Both the position numbers and the translations under genes were made by a program. From contig CAKMRJ010005634.1 of NCBI GenBank assembly GCA_928212115.1, positions 259,091,479 to 259,155,478 on the forward strand: DNA of 64,000 bases, written 5' to 3'. The DNA comes from Lactuca virosa. Taxonomy: Eukaryota > Streptophyta > Magnoliopsida > Asterales > Asteraceae. This document shows, one piece after another, positions 10,606 through 22,525 of the stretch. The notes beneath the pieces were generated by a model that saw only the letters and a program-made list of their open reading frames with translations, had not been told where the DNA came from and searched no databases. Positions within the stretch are counted from its first letter, which is position 1. Each line of letters opens with the position of its first letter.

Positions 10606-11040
10606 TCACTTTGAGAACACCACTAACTCATTATGTCTAGGTTGCACAACATCATGTACAGTATTAAAGAAAGCATCGAGGTCTTCACTGCTTAACCTTA
10701 TATTATTATTATCCATAGTCCATAAGTTGATCTGTGAGACACTCAACAAGCTACATTTTAACTCAAGAGCGTATATGACATTCTTAAAATTCAGCACTCC
10801 ATTTATAACTATTCCTTTTTGAGTGATCTTCCATCCATATCCTCCTGCGAAGGAAACATAGCCCCCATTAATAATCTGAATGACGTGCATTTGGGAGATG
10901 TCTCCTGTCGTGTGCCTGGAACAACCGTTGTCGACGTACCAAGGTCTGACGACATTCCTCCACAGTTGTCCCTGCACAATGAGCGAGATTATTTAGATTT
11001 GGGGACCCAGGTCATTACACGCCTGGGTCCCAACAACTGA
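10606..11040 (-). pseudogene. Element K gag end and protease start
   Basis: The gag frame ends TWVPKSK followed by TAA at 10989-10991. The next homologous part reads WYVDNGCSRHTTGDISQM (starting about 10938), the Copia aspartic protease active-site motif (VD-N/S-G). A pre-integrase-like strand pattern ending LLSVSQ follows. The stop lies at the same place as in element J (55368-55370). In K the protease is in a different frame from gag because of a 2-nt difference, so it is now dead. The remaining pol is missing. Confidence 0.7.
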
Positions 11041-11210
11041 TAGGGTTTACGGCCGCACAAGGGATTACAACCGTACACACCAACCGTACACACCAACCGC
11101 ACACTCCAACCGCACACACCAACAACACACTCAACCGTACACTCCAAACGCACACACCAACCGCACACTCAACCGCACACCTTCAAAATTCCAACCGCAC
11201 ACCCAAAAAT
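11041..11210 (-). repeat. Element K leader tandem array
   Basis: A degenerate array of about ten ACCAACCGCACAC / CAACCGTACAC units lies just inside the 5' LTR of K. The same CCGCACAC core occurs in its LTRs, so leader and LTR share a repeated motif, as in element J. Confidence 0.75.
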
Positions 11211-11357
11211 ACTAGATTTTTTGAATGAATTTTGATTCCAAACTAGTAAAAACGATGATTAGAAGCAGTTTCTCAATCAAAAAGTATAAATGCACCTCAA
11301 AAGCCACAACTATCTTCAACCGCACACTCTTATGATTCTTCAAATTGACACTGAATT

Positions 11358-11370
11358 GGCTCTGATACCA
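11358..11370 (-). other. Element K primer-binding site
   Basis: The complement of this stretch is TGGTATCAGAGCC, matching initiator Met tRNA. It lies two bases inside the right-hand LTR and fixes K as minus-oriented. Confidence 0.9.
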
Positions 11371-11372
11371 AT

Positions 11373-11850
11373 TGTAAGTCCCGATCTATAGATCCAAATC
11401 AGTAATCAATGAATTGCAAACAATCAAACAGAGTGTAGAAGGAGAATAAAGCCAAGCATGCACACATATATAACGTACAAATGTCAGGTATACCTTGGGA
11501 AACACACACACATACGTCACTTAATACTGACACAGACACCTATTATTTATAGCACACCCAGCAGCACACCAGTGTACAGCCACACACACGTGTGCGGCCG
11601 CACACAGGGTGTACGGCCGCACACACATGTACGACCGCACACAGCCACACAAAAGTTACAACCACCATAAGAAACCCCAAAACCTACCAAGACCTATACA
11701 AGATGAATGCCTAGCTCAAACCACAAAATTGTGACCTAACAGTGTCCCCCTTGGTTTGAGCTAGCATGGACTCAGGTCTTCTTCGATCAGAAGCATGTCA
11801 GACTTATACAGATAGATGCCTAGCCCAAACCAACAAATTGTGACCTAAAA
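11373..11850 (-). repeat. Element K 5' LTR with internal PPT duplication
   Basis: About 478 bp, starting TGTAAGTCCCGATC on the plus strand. It repeats the 9426-9925 structure: a first LTR end at 11741, then PPT complement (TCCCCCTTGG), then a second LTR end at 11850 where the final CA reads AA. Both LTRs carry the duplication, so it was present before insertion. Confidence 0.75.
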
Positions 11851-12409
11851 CTTTGCGACGCTTTCCCTTAGCACAAGCTTCGTAAAACTTTATCTTTCCA
11901 GTAGCCTCTCCACCATGTAGTCCTTCTTTACTTATAATTGACATGCCCTTCTCACTCATGTTCCCCAACCTACGATTCTACAACCCCATCTCGTCATCAC
12001 CTTCATTCAAGGATTGGGAGATAGCCACCGTTCCCATAGCCTTACTACCTTCTATGATGTAAATCCCTCCACGAGTCATCTTCTCTTTCATTATAACAAG
12101 AGAACCTTTAGTCACTTTGACCCAATGACCTTCACCAACATACATCATCCCATTCTTAGCCAATGTGACAAAAGAAATTAGATTCGTCAGATGTTCTGGA
12201 ACGTACCAACAATCTAACTTCCTGACCATGCCATCTTGCATCTTGATTTGCACCATGCCACTTCCTTTGATAGTGCTCACCCAATCATCACCAATCTTGA
12301 TTGTGTCATCCCACTTTTTGAAGAAGTCGAACCAGTCACGATTATACATCATATGATAGGATGCCTTAGAATCCAGGACCCAAGCATCAACAGAACTTGA
12401 TGTACATAT
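11851..12409 (-). pseudogene. Element L: protease to pre-integrase part
   Basis: The minus strand at 11978-12352 encodes MMYNRDWFDFF...GNDW-like Copia protease and GAG-pre-integrase sequence (LTNLISFVTLAKNG). It continues at 11855-11975 with a decayed CAKGKRRK segment that joins KFGN at 9410 across element K. Upstream, SVDAWVLDSKA-type protease start is at about 12360-12400. The 5' half of L (gag, LTR) is cut off here by the insertion of M. Confidence 0.75.
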
Positions 12410-13199
12410 TGTTGGATTAGGTGTCTAAGCCTATAACTATAATTGGTATGTACGTAAACCGATAGTAGCATGGTCCTTTTGGGTTGCCTTCACCGTAGCA
12501 ACTTGACTGGATGAATTATGAGAAAAGAGGTTAATTGTGATTTATTAATATATTATATTAATAATATATTAATTGAGAAATCATATTATTTAATTAGTAT
12601 TGATTAAGAATTAATTTGGAATTAATTTTGTGATCAAAAGAGACTAATTAAATTAAGGGGACTGATATTGTAATCAACTGTTAATTGCAAGATGGGTTAT
12701 AGACTCCCAATAGAAGTGATGGGCGAATTCTATGGAAGCTCGCAGAAGAATTCGTCCATATGGGGCCTTCTGGAAGGGTCTACTGGACTGCTTAAGGATT
12801 AAGCAGTTGGATTAGGGTTTTGACTGAAACCTTAGCAACTCAGCTATATAAAGAACCCCTATGACTCCAAATTTCGGCCACTTGATTCCAAGGAGAACCC
12901 TAGCCGATTTTTAGTACCTTCCAACTTCACTCATATTCTTCCAACTTGCTTTTGGTGTTTGTGACTTATTAGAGGTATTGCATTTGAGGTACTAAGCTCT
13001 TGAAGGCCAAGGATTGCTAGCTACTACAAATGGTATTCATATAATCTTTGTTTTACGTTATAGATCTAGAAAATTCTATGCTAGTTAGGGTTCATGCTTT
13101 GGATATTTAATGTTGCATGATAACTTGAGAAAAACCTAGATCCGAGGAATTAGGGTTGCATGTGCACCATCGGATTAATGTAATGCTCAAAACCCATCA
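12410..13199 (+). repeat. Element M 5' LTR
   Basis: 790 bp from TGTTGGATTAGG to ACCCATCA. TATATAAAG lies at 12845-12853. It is similar in plan to the O and D LTRs. No matching 3' LTR is present in the window. Confidence 0.88.
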
Positions 13200-13200
13200 G

Positions 13201-13831
13201 TGTTATCAGAGCCTAGGCTGTTTTTTCTGTTATTTGATGCATTGGTTATTTGTTTAAAGCTGGAAATTGTCAAAATCTGCAATCTCTCTGATGAACTCGA
13301 CGAGTCCATAGTAGTACTCGACGAGTTGGTGCTACTCGACGAGTCAATTGCCTGACTCAGCGAGTCGGCTCATCTGTTGGTAGATTTTTCGCAATTTTGA
13401 TTAGAATTGGATTAGGATCGTTACCATAAACTGTTTTGAATGGTAAAATTCGATTTTTATGATAAGGTAATGATTATCCTCATCCAATTGAAAGATAATT
13501 GTCAATTTAAGATAATTACTTGATTATATGATTATTTGTAGAATTGATTTGAACTATCTTGCCATATAAATAAAGATTAGGTAAAATTTTGTGATAAAGA
13601 TTAATTATATGATTATCTAATTGTTTTCAAATTTGATCTAAAAGGTTTTGAAAAAGTTTCAAAATTTGGCCTCGGGTTTTGGAATTTAAACTATTAATTA
13701 AAAGTTCTAAATTTGAAATATTTAAATTCTAAACCCTAGAGTTTTAAAAGTTAAAATTCAACCCTTATACTATTATAATCTTAAAGGATTAATAATTATA
13801 TATATAAGATGAGTCAGTCTTACCGTTAGTA
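13201..13831 (+). other. Element M PBS and first leader part
   Basis: PBS TGTTATCAGAGCC (13201-13213) has one mismatch to the initiator-tRNA site. ACTCG-N-CGAGT palindromes follow at 13294-13368. The leader stops at 13831, where N inserted; the next five bases (TAGTA) are repeated at 21761. Confidence 0.82.
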
Positions 13832-14616
13832 TGTTGGGTTTGAGCAATAAGAACTTTCCTATGTGCACATGCAAATCCTAATGCTTGGATCTAGGTTTCT
13901 CTATTGAACATGCAATTTATCCAAGTCTTGCAAACCCTAGATCTAGTGTATACAATTCAGATTTTACATAAGAAACTCAGATCTAGATGATTACCTCTTG
14001 TAGCTTGCTTGATTCTTCTTGTCTTGGAGCGTAGAGTCACAATTGTCACTCCTCTAATGGCTTACAAACACCAACTAGCAAGAGGATGATTTGGAGAGAG
14101 GAGAGAGGTATAGAAATCGGCCCTAGGGTTCCAAGGAAGCAAGTGTAGCCGATTTCTACAACCCAAGGGATCTATTTATACTATGAGCTTCTAGGGTTTC
14201 AGCCAAAAACCCTAATGGACAACTTAATCACCAAGCAACCCATGGAACCTTCTGGAGTAAGGCCTTGGACGAAATCTTGATGGGATCCTTCCCACAATTT
14301 CGTCCACCCCTTATCCATGAGGGTCTCCTAGCCCAAAAATACAACTATCATACATTTGACAGTTTAAGCCCCTTTATTCAATTAATCTCTTTTAGTCACC
14401 AAATTAATTCCTAATTAATCTATGACTAATATTAATTAAATAATAGAATTATTCCTTTAATATATTATTCTAATAATATATTAATATAATATTATCTACT
14501 CTCTCTTCATAAATCACCGTGTCAAGTTGCTATGGTGAAGGCAACCCAAAAGGACCATGCACAACCGGGTCAAGTACTTACCAAATATAATTACGGACTT
14601 AGACACTAATCCAACA
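13832..14616 (-). repeat. Element N 3' LTR
   Basis: 785 bp. The plus strand starts TGTTGGGTTTGAGC and ends CTAATCCAACA. The PPT complement GTCTCCCACTTAG follows on the right. Confidence 0.94.
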
Positions 14617-15486
14617 GTCTCCCACTTAGATAAGTCTAGTAGCTACAAATGCAAGCACAATCCGATTAGCAATCGTAGCTCTCAAAGACGCTGTCAAACT
14701 CTGATCTTACCAGTAACCTGTCCTTTAGATAAGGGATAGTATGATCCTCTGTTCTAGATATCATGTGGACAATCACATGGAACATAGTCATACTTATTGT
14801 CCAATAGTTAGTTTCTCGATCTCAGATTCATTTGACATAGAACTTAATTGAACACATCAATTCAGTCCTGACCGGTCCTGGCACATAAGTCAAATCAAAT
14901 CATCGAGGGGCCCTGATATCGCTTTTACCCTCTTAGGATAAAAGGAACAGATAAAATTCGACTTATATGCATTTACTATCCACTAATCAAATCATACACA
15001 ACAATGTGTTTTATAACATTAAGTTAGTGATGCGTTTACGCATTATCAATGCACAACCAATTAGCAAACAATAAACCATATATCTAGGTATTAAGACCAT
15101 ATGATATTACCGTCTTGTGATCACTCATGATGAATTCCATGAAGCGATTCCAGCAAGCGTAGGTTTATTCCAATGCTCAAATCAAATTCATAAGCACTCA
15201 TGAACGTTGTAGCAAACCTTTGCTATGTCTAATACATTTTAGACATTCTACACACCAATTCATGACAGCCTTCATTCATATCTACTTCCAACATATGAAC
15301 GATTGTGGACCGTTCAAATAATTCGATTATTATCAAATAATTCAATTATCCATGAAGTCAAAACATGCAAAATGAAACAATAGGTAAATGATTAACATAA
15401 GACAGTAACATTACTAATAAATAATACTCTTTTATTTAGTCATCGAATGTTAATTACAATTTATCTATTACACGTTTCTAAAATAT
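14617..15486 (-). other. Element N PPT and 3' noncoding region
   Basis: The PPT complement is at 14617-14629. The remaining 850 bp hold no gene and match the equivalent regions of A and B in order, including a degenerate form of the ACCGGGCCCGGT palindrome near 14871 (ACCGGTCCTGGC). Confidence 0.7.
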
Positions 15487-18400
15487 CTAATCTAAACTAA
15501 TATCGTCCTTCAGCCTGATGCTCCTAGCGTGCTGCAAGTGCTTAACCCTGCTCAGTCCCTTCGTAAGCGGATCTGCTGGGTTATCCTCCGACGATACCCT
15601 CTTTACTACGACGAGTCCTTCTTCCACCCGATGTCGAATAAAGTGATATTTTCTGTCGATATGTCGAGATCTACCGTGATCTCTTGGTTCCTTGGTCAAG
15701 GGAACCGCTCCTTCATTATCACAGAAAATATCCATGGGCTCCTTTATGGCTGGCATAACTCCAAGGTCTCCAATGAATTTCTTCAACAATTTTGCCTCCT
15801 TTGACGCTTCGCTTGCCGCTACATACTCTGATTCGTACGTTGAATCAGCTACGGTCTCCTGTTTGGAACTTTTCCAAGTTACTGCTCCTCCATTAATGGT
15901 AAAGACCCAGCTCGACTGCGAACGGTATTTGTCCCCATCGGTCTGAAAATTGGCGTCACTGTACCCTCGCACCTTTAAGTCATCACTCCCACCGAAGACT
16001 AGAAACCATTCCTTGGTCCTCCGAAGGTACTTAAGAATATTCTTGACTGCGATCCAATGCACTCTGCCAGGGTTCCCTTGATATCTGCTGACCATGCTCA
16101 AAGCGAAGGCCACATCAGGGCGAGTACAAGTCATAGCATACATGATCGAGCCGACAGCGGAAGCGTAAGGTACTCGACTCATCTCTGCTATCTCGACTTC
16201 AGTACTCGGACTTTGAGTCTTACTCAACTTGGCATTACGTTGGACTGGTAACTCCCCTTTCTTTGAATTCTCCATACTAAAACGTTTTAGTACCTTGTCC
16301 AAGTAAGTATTCTGACTAAGTCCTATTAGTCTCTTACTTCTATTTCTCACTATCCTTATTCCCAAAATATAGGAAGCCTCTCCGAGGTCCTTCATAGCGA
16401 AGCACTTCCCGAGCCAGGACTTAACCTCCTGCAGTGTCGGGATGTCGTTTCCTATGAGTAGTATGTCGTCGACATACAAAACGAGGAAGCTTACTACACT
16501 CCCACTGGCTTTGACATATACACATGATGCATCTTCGCTTCGCAGAAAACCAAACTCTTTGACCTTCTCATCAAAACAAAGATTCCATCTGCGAGACACT
16601 TGCTTAAGTCCATAAATGGACTTCTCAAGCTTACACACTCTATTGGGATGCTTCACATTGACAAAACCCTCCGGTTGAGCCATGTAAACATCCTCAGCCA
16701 ACTTCCCATTAAGGAAAGCGGTTTTGACATCCATTTACCATATTTCATAGTCATGAAATGCAGCAATGGCCAGCATCACCGTGATAGACTTTATCTTCAC
16801 AGCTGGTGAGAAGGTTTCGTCGTAGTCAACTCCAGGAGTTTGAGTGAAACCCTTCGCAACCAATCGCGCCTTATAAGTGTGCACATTCCCATCCACGTCA
16901 TTCTTCTTCTTGAATATCCACTTGCACCCGACCGTCTTACGACCTGGTACATTATCAACCAACTTCCAAACTTGGTTGTCATACATTCACTTACGACCTG
17001 GTACATTATCAACCAAATTCCAAACTTGGTTGTCATACATGGACTCCTTTCCATTTTGCAGACTCCCGGGCCTGCCATGGCTTCCTTATAGCTATTAGGT
17101 TCGTCCAGATTCACTAATGTACTATCACTAATGAATGTATCCCCTTCCGTGGTAATATGAAAACCATAAAACTGGGGTGGAACACTAACCCTTTCGGAAC
17201 GTCTAAGAGGTAAGGACTCGTCAATTGGTTCAACCGGAGTTTCCTCCTCGGGTTGAGCGCCAGTGTTAGAGGTTCCTTTATCGCTCGACTCTTGAAGCTC
17301 TTCAAGATCGATTTTTCTCCCACTGTCTCCTTGGCCTATGAGTTCTCGCTTTCGGAAAACCCCTATCCTCGCAACGAAGACAACATTGTCACTCGGTCTG
17401 TAGAAGAGATATCCAAAGGATTTCTGTGGGTAGCCGATGAAAATACATCGCTAACTACGAGGTTCGAGCTTGTCGTGAGTCTCTCGTCTTACGAAAGCCT
17501 CGCAACCCTAAACCTTGATATGTGCTAACGAGGGAGCCTTCCCTGTCCACATTTCGTGAGGTGTTTTGGCAACCTTCTTCATAGGGACTAAGTTAAGGAT
17601 ATGGGCGGCAGTCTCTAAGGCATACCCCCAGAATGAGATAGGTAGTGAAGCATGACTCATCATGGAACGAACCATGTCTAGCAAGGTTCAATTACGCCTC
17701 TCAGCTATACCTCTCAACTGTGGTGTCCTGGGTGGCGTCAATTGCGAAACTATTCCGTATTCCTTGAGGTAGTCGTGGAATTCAAGACTCAGGTACTCTC
17801 CACCTCGATCAGATCGAAGCATCTTGATTTTCCTGCCCAACTGATTCTCCACTTCTTGTTTAAACTCTTTGAACTTTTCAAAGGTTTCTGACATGTGCTT
17901 GATTAAGTAGATATACCCATATATACTATAATCGTCAGTGAAAGTCATATAGAAGCGATTCACATCCCTTGTGGTGGATCTAAAGGGTCCACACACATTT
18001 GTATGTCTAAGATCCAATAAACCCTCACCCCTCGCAGAAGTGCCAGTGAAGGGTGACTTGGTCATCTTTCCAAGTAAACAAGACTCGCACACGTCATCGT
18101 CCCTAAGGTCAAATGACTCCAACACTCCATCCTTTTGGAGTTGGGCTATGCGTTTCTTGTTGACATGTCCAAGACGATAATGGCACAAGAATGCTTTATC
18201 CATACTATTAGAAGAACCCACACACAACACATCATTTCCTAAGTTATCTACAACCATCACAGTTTCATATATTCCATTACAAGGCAATGCTTCAAAATAT
18301 AAAACATTATTAAGATAAGCATAAATAGAACCTTTTTCATTATCAAATGAATATCTAAAACCTTGTCTATATAAACCATGAAATGAAATGATGTTTCTAG

Positions 18401-18557
18401 CCATATCTGGCGAATAGCAACAATTGTTTAAATCCAAATCTAATCCATTACTAAGCACTAAGGAGTATACTCTAATCTTGGTGACAGGCGACGTTCTTCT
18501 GTTTCCCATGATCAGATTCATCCTTCCATGCTCCACATCCCTATTTCTTCTTAGTCC
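15487..18557 (-). pseudogene. Element N pol: integrase, RT, RNase H, broken
   Basis: Minus strand from 18557 to 15487. Pre-integrase and integrase (HVNKKRIAQL, CESCLLGK, SDRGGEYL) are at 18536-17688. RT follows, with catalytic YVDD at 16465-16476, and RNase H ends HARSIRLKDDISLD at 15487. Nonsense codons: TAG near 18560 (from CAG), TGA at about 17688 (from CGA), TAG near 17520 (from TGG) and TAA at 16735-16737 (from CAA). All are explained by C:G-to-T:A transitions. A 54-bp tandem duplication at 16936-17040 and a deletion/frameshift near 17050-17110 add to the damage. The RT-RNase H stretch of 416 codons is still open. Confidence 0.9.
16936..17043 (-). repeat. 54-bp tandem duplication inside N reverse transcriptase
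   Basis: The unit starting CTTACGACCTGGTACA at 16936 recurs at 16990, an exact period of 54 bp with one or two changes. 54 is a multiple of three, so it alone keeps frame. The duplicated residues correspond to the DNQVWKLVDNVPGRK region before the RT core. Confidence 0.88.
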
Positions 18558-19559
18558 CTACAAATCAGAACATATGTGAAAACCACATCCTGTATCAAGA
18601 ACCCAAGAAGTAGCATGTGATAAACCATTATATTTAATTGTGTAAATACCTGCAAAAGATGGCTTGATCTTCCCATCCTTGACGGCCTGCAGATATTCTG
18701 GGCAGCTTCTCTTCCAATGCCCTATCTTGTGGAAGTACTGGCACTCTGCCTCCTTAGGGTTAGAGTTGGGTTTAGCAGAACCAACTTTGGTGCCACTAGA
18801 AGAGGTGCCATCTTGGGACTTTCCCTTGTGGTGGCCCCCAGAGGGAGCCTTCCTCTTCTTACCCTTTCCTTTCCCTATTGCCAAGACAGGGGCAGCAGCG
18901 GGAGTTGGAGTTGATGCAACAGATTTGTCTTTGAGGTAGCTCTCAGCAGTCCTCAACAAGCCCTGAAGCTTGCTCAAAGAGACATCTTCCTTATTCATGT
19001 GGTAGGTCATGCAGAACTGGCTATAGTAGGAAGGCAATGAGTGAAGGATGACGTCAATTGCCAGCTCTTCATCGAAGTTCACATTCAACTTCAGCAGGCG
19101 ATCGACAAATCTCTGCATCTTTTGCAGATGAGCGGTAAGGGACTCTCCATTACCCATTTTGGTAGTGATCATCGAAGTGATGTTCTCATACCTTTCTTGC
19201 CTAGCGCTCTGGTGGTAGCGTTCCAGCAGATCCTGATGCATCTCATAGGGGTATTTGTCCTCATAGGACTTTTGGAGTTCTGCAGTCATAGTCGCTAGCA
19301 TGATGCAATGGACTTTCGTCGTATCACGCTCGTGGGCCTCATAGGTCGCGATCTCTTCAGCGGTAGCAGTGTCGATGTCAATCTCCTTTAGCTTCTCATC
19401 GAGGATATATTCTTTGTCCTCGTAGGGAGTGACCATACGAATGTTGCGGATCCAATTACTGAAATTGGTCCCATCAAAGATCACTTTCCCACACAAGTTC
19501 CTAAGTGAGAACGAACCAGAGGAGTTTGAACCAAAAGCGTTGTTGTTTGTGTTCGACAT
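18558..19559 (-). pseudogene. Element N gag and protease start
   Basis: I chose ATG at 19559 (MSNTNNNAFG) by homology with MSSNN of A, B and O; the frame is also open for a further 18 codons upstream in the leader. The order is conserved N-domain (LCGKVIFDGTNFSNWIRNIRM), capsid-like helices (YHQSARQERYENITSM), a linker, then the zinc knuckle at about 18688-18735. The knuckle reads CQYFHKIGHWKRSC, so the second Cys of CCHC is Phe. The protease start LDTGCGFHIC precedes a TAG at 18558-18560. Unlike A and O, this gag lacks internal deletions. Confidence 0.88.
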
Positions 19560-20961
19560 CTGAAAAGGAAAAAGAACAAAGTTGATTAGAAACGAGTTTC
19601 CCCAATTAATCACCCAAATGAGAAATTAGGGCTAGGAACCAACAACATTATTCACAAATTAGAAAAGGGATGTTGTAATCTAACAAGCAAATAATTTGAA
19701 GGCAAGTGAACGTCGATTCACTAATTCTCCACCATGAAAAACGAAAAAGAGATTAGGTTTTAAATGTATTCAAAAGCTCCTAGATACTTTGAGATTCATT
19801 GAACTTTTCAATGGCATGTTTAAATCTCGATATGCCCCTCTAGTTTGTGACTGGGATGCCGAGGATCACAAAGCGGGTGTGAATAACCATGCAAATGTAC
19901 ATGGTGCCCTCATTGTTACAGTCACCTATTCGATGTGCCGGTTAACCACAGACGCTCCATCGAACTATGACAAACAATGAGTCACCCTTTGCCACCTTTG
20001 CTTAGAACCCAATTAATGTTCCGGTTAACCACACACGCTCCATTAACGTTTTAGTAAGGGTACAAAGTGTAATTTCATGGAATTGCATCAAATTCACTTT
20101 TGCCTAAAGTAACTAAGATTGGGAATTTTGTAAAAACATTTAGTTACTTTATATAGATTCATTATACTTTTAAATGAGGAAATTTTGCCCTATCCTACCC
20201 GTTCGGCTAACGACCCTCCACCAATCAAGGAAGCGGTGGGTGAGAATGGACACCCATTAAACGACCATTTTATAGGCCATAACCTTATACCCCCCTTATA
20301 GATCGACTTCGTGAATGAGGCCTACTAACGGTAAGACTAGCATTTAAGTTATACATATATATAATCTTATAATATAATAAGTATAAGGTTGAATTTTAAA
20401 ACTTGTAAAATTCTAAGGTTTGAAATTTAAATAGTTCAAATAAAAACTTTTAATCACAAAACTTAAATTTCAAAACTTGAGGACAAGTTTTGAACTTTTC
20501 AAAACACAAAGGATCAAATAACAAATAATATAAATTAACCAATTAATTTAATGATTATCTAGATTTGACCTAGTCCATATTACTTGCAAGATAATTGAAC
20601 AATTAATTCAAATAATCAATTATTATCAAATAAGGAAATTATTATTTAAACAAATGGTAATTATCTTTTGTTTTGTTGAGGATATTGTCAAAAGGATGAT
20701 AAAATTCGGATTTTATTGAACCAAAACGATTTAGGTAAGTATCCTTAAGCAAAACAGCAAGAAATCCCGAAAATCTCTCTGTCTGAAAGCAAAACTCGTC
20801 GAGTTCACTCCGGAACTCGTCGAGTTCATCCAACTCGTCGAGTTCATCCAACTCGTCGAGTTCCCAGAGGAACTCGTCGAGTTCATCAGTCAGAGAGCAC
20901 AAAATTCGATTTTAAAGCAAGAATGATCATACAAGGCATCAATACAATAGAAACCAATCAA
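19560..20961 (-). other. Element N 5' leader
   Basis: About 1.4 kb between gag and PBS, same modules as in A but in reverse order on the plus strand: hairpin TTTGTGA (19844-19850) / TCACAAA (19866-19872) with 15-nt loop; paired GGTTAACC motifs near 19930-20040; the GTTCGGCTAACGACC block near 20205; and the palindrome cluster at 20795-20891. Reading the palindromes as protein gives an LDE repeat, which I regard as a by-product. Confidence 0.7.
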
Positions 20962-20974
20962 AGCTCTGATACCA
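20962..20974 (-). other. Element N primer-binding site
   Basis: Its complement is TGGTATCAGAGCT, one base inside the right LTR. It sets N as minus-oriented. Confidence 0.9.
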
Positions 20975-20975
20975 C

Positions 20976-21760
20976 TGTTGGGTTTGAGCCATAAGAACTT
21001 TCCTATGTGCACATGCAAACCCTAATGCTTGGATCTAGGTTTCTCTATTGAACATGCAACTTATCCAAGTCTTGCAAACCCTAGATCTAGTGTATACAAT
21101 TCAGATTTTACATAAGAAACTCAGATCTAGATGATTACCTCTTGTAGCTTGCTTGATTCTTCTTGTCTTGGAGCTTAGAGTCACAATTGTCACTCCTCTA
21201 ATGGCTTACAAACACCAACTAGCGAGAGGATGATTTGGAGAGAGGAGAGAGGTATAGAAATTGTCCCTAGGGGTTCCAAGGAAGCAAGTGTAGCCGATTT
21301 CTACAACCCAAGGGATCTATTTATACTATGAGCTTCTAGGGTTTCAGCCAAAAACCCTAATGGACAACTTAATCACCAAGCAGCCCATGGAACCTTCTGG
21401 AGTAAGGCCTTGGACGAAATCTTGATGGGATCCTTCCCATAATTTCGTCCACCCCTTATCCATGAGGGTTTCCTAGCCCAAAATACAACTATCATACATT
21501 TGACAGTTTAAGCCCCTTTATTCAATTAATCTCTTTTAGTCACCAAATTAATTCCTAATTAATCTATGACTAATATTAATTAAATAATATAATTATTCCT
21601 TTAATATATTATTCTCATAATATATTAAAATAATAATATCTACTCTCTCTTCATAAATCACCCTGTCAAGTTGCTATGGTGAAGGCAACCCAAAAGGACC
21701 ATGCACAACCGGGTCAAGTACTTACCAAATATAGTTACGGGCTTAGACACCAATCCAACA
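20976..21760 (-). repeat. Element N 5' LTR
   Basis: 785 bp. A TATA box on the sense strand (complement of CTATTTATA at 21317-21325). It is followed by the TAGTA duplication at 21761-21765. Confidence 0.94.
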
Positions 21761-22525
21761 TAGTAGGCCTCATTCACGAAGCTGATCTATAAGGGGGTAT
21801 AAGAAAACTGCTTATCAAATGGTGGTTGAATGGGTGTCCACTCTCACCCACCGCTTCCTTGATTGGTGGAGGGTCGCTGGCCGAACGGGTAGGATAGGAC
21901 AAACTAATTCCTCTTTAATAAGTATAATGATGTTATAAATTAACTAAATGTTTTCATAAATTTCCAATCTTAGTTACTTTAGGAAAAATGTGAAAATGAT
22001 GATATTCCATGAAATTTCACTTTGCACCTTGCCAAGTCGTTAGTGGAGCGTGTGTGGTTAACCGACACACTATTTTGGGATAAACAAGGGTGGCAAAGGG
22101 TAGCTCGATGTTTATCATAGATCAATGGAGCATGTGTGGTTAACCGTCACATTGATTAGGTGATAAATGACATCGAGAGTACCAAGCATATTTGCCTGGT
22201 TATTCACACCTTGTTTGTGATCCTCGGTATCCAAGTCACAAACTTGAAGGGCATAATCGAGATTGAAACATGCCATTGAAAAGTTTAATGAATCTCAAAA
22301 GAATCTAGGAATTTCAGTTCATTTAAAACTTAATATTCTTTTTCGTCTTTCATGATGGAAATTGGTAAATTGTCATTTACCTACCTTCAAATATTTTGCA
22401 ATTGGATTACGACATCCCTCTTTCGAATTGTGAAATATTGTGTTGGGTCCTAGCCTTAATATTTCATTTGGGTGTTATATTAAGGAATCTTATCTAATCT
22501 AAACTTTGTCTCTTTTCTTTTTTCG
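21761..22525 (+). other. Element M leader, second part
   Basis: Continues the M leader after N. It contains the GTCGCTGGCCGAACGGGT block (about 21870), the two GTGTGTGGTTAACCG motifs (22050 and 22135) and the hairpin GTTTGTGA (22213-22220) / TCACAAAC (22236-22243) with 15-nt loop. It ends at the gag ATG, 22526. Confidence 0.75.

Larger units (their letters stand above)
9426..11850 (-). mobile_element. Element K: short non-autonomous Copia with pol deleted
   Basis: 2425 bp, minus orientation. The 5' LTR is on the right (11373-11850) and the 3' LTR on the left (9426-9925). TSD CTTGG (9421-9425) / CTTTG (11851-11855) differs at one base. It inserted into element L pol, whose reading continues on both sides. 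The interior has a coiled-coil gag-like part and a Copia protease start, but no integrase, RT or RNase H, so it depends on another element. Its LTRs carry a duplicated PPT plus LTR start. The LTR right end has lost the canonical CA (now AA). Confidence 0.82.
13832..21760 (-). mobile_element. Element N: complete Copia, coding-defective
   Basis: 7929 bp, minus orientation. Two 785-bp LTRs and a perfect TSD TAGTA (13827-13831 and 21761-21765) are present. The gag-pol order is read from 19559 down to 15487. I count about 20 differences between the LTRs (about 2.5%), so it is older than A and B. Its gag-pol is interrupted by at least four nonsense codons that look like C-to-T (or G-to-A) changes, plus a small in-frame duplication and a frameshift. 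Confidence 0.95.

Noticed and set aside
20642..20902. Minus-strand frame with Leu-Asp-Glu repeats
   Set aside because: It is produced by translating the CTCGTCGAG palindromes of the N leader. Other families have the same palindromes in other frames with stops, so it is not a protein-coding signal.
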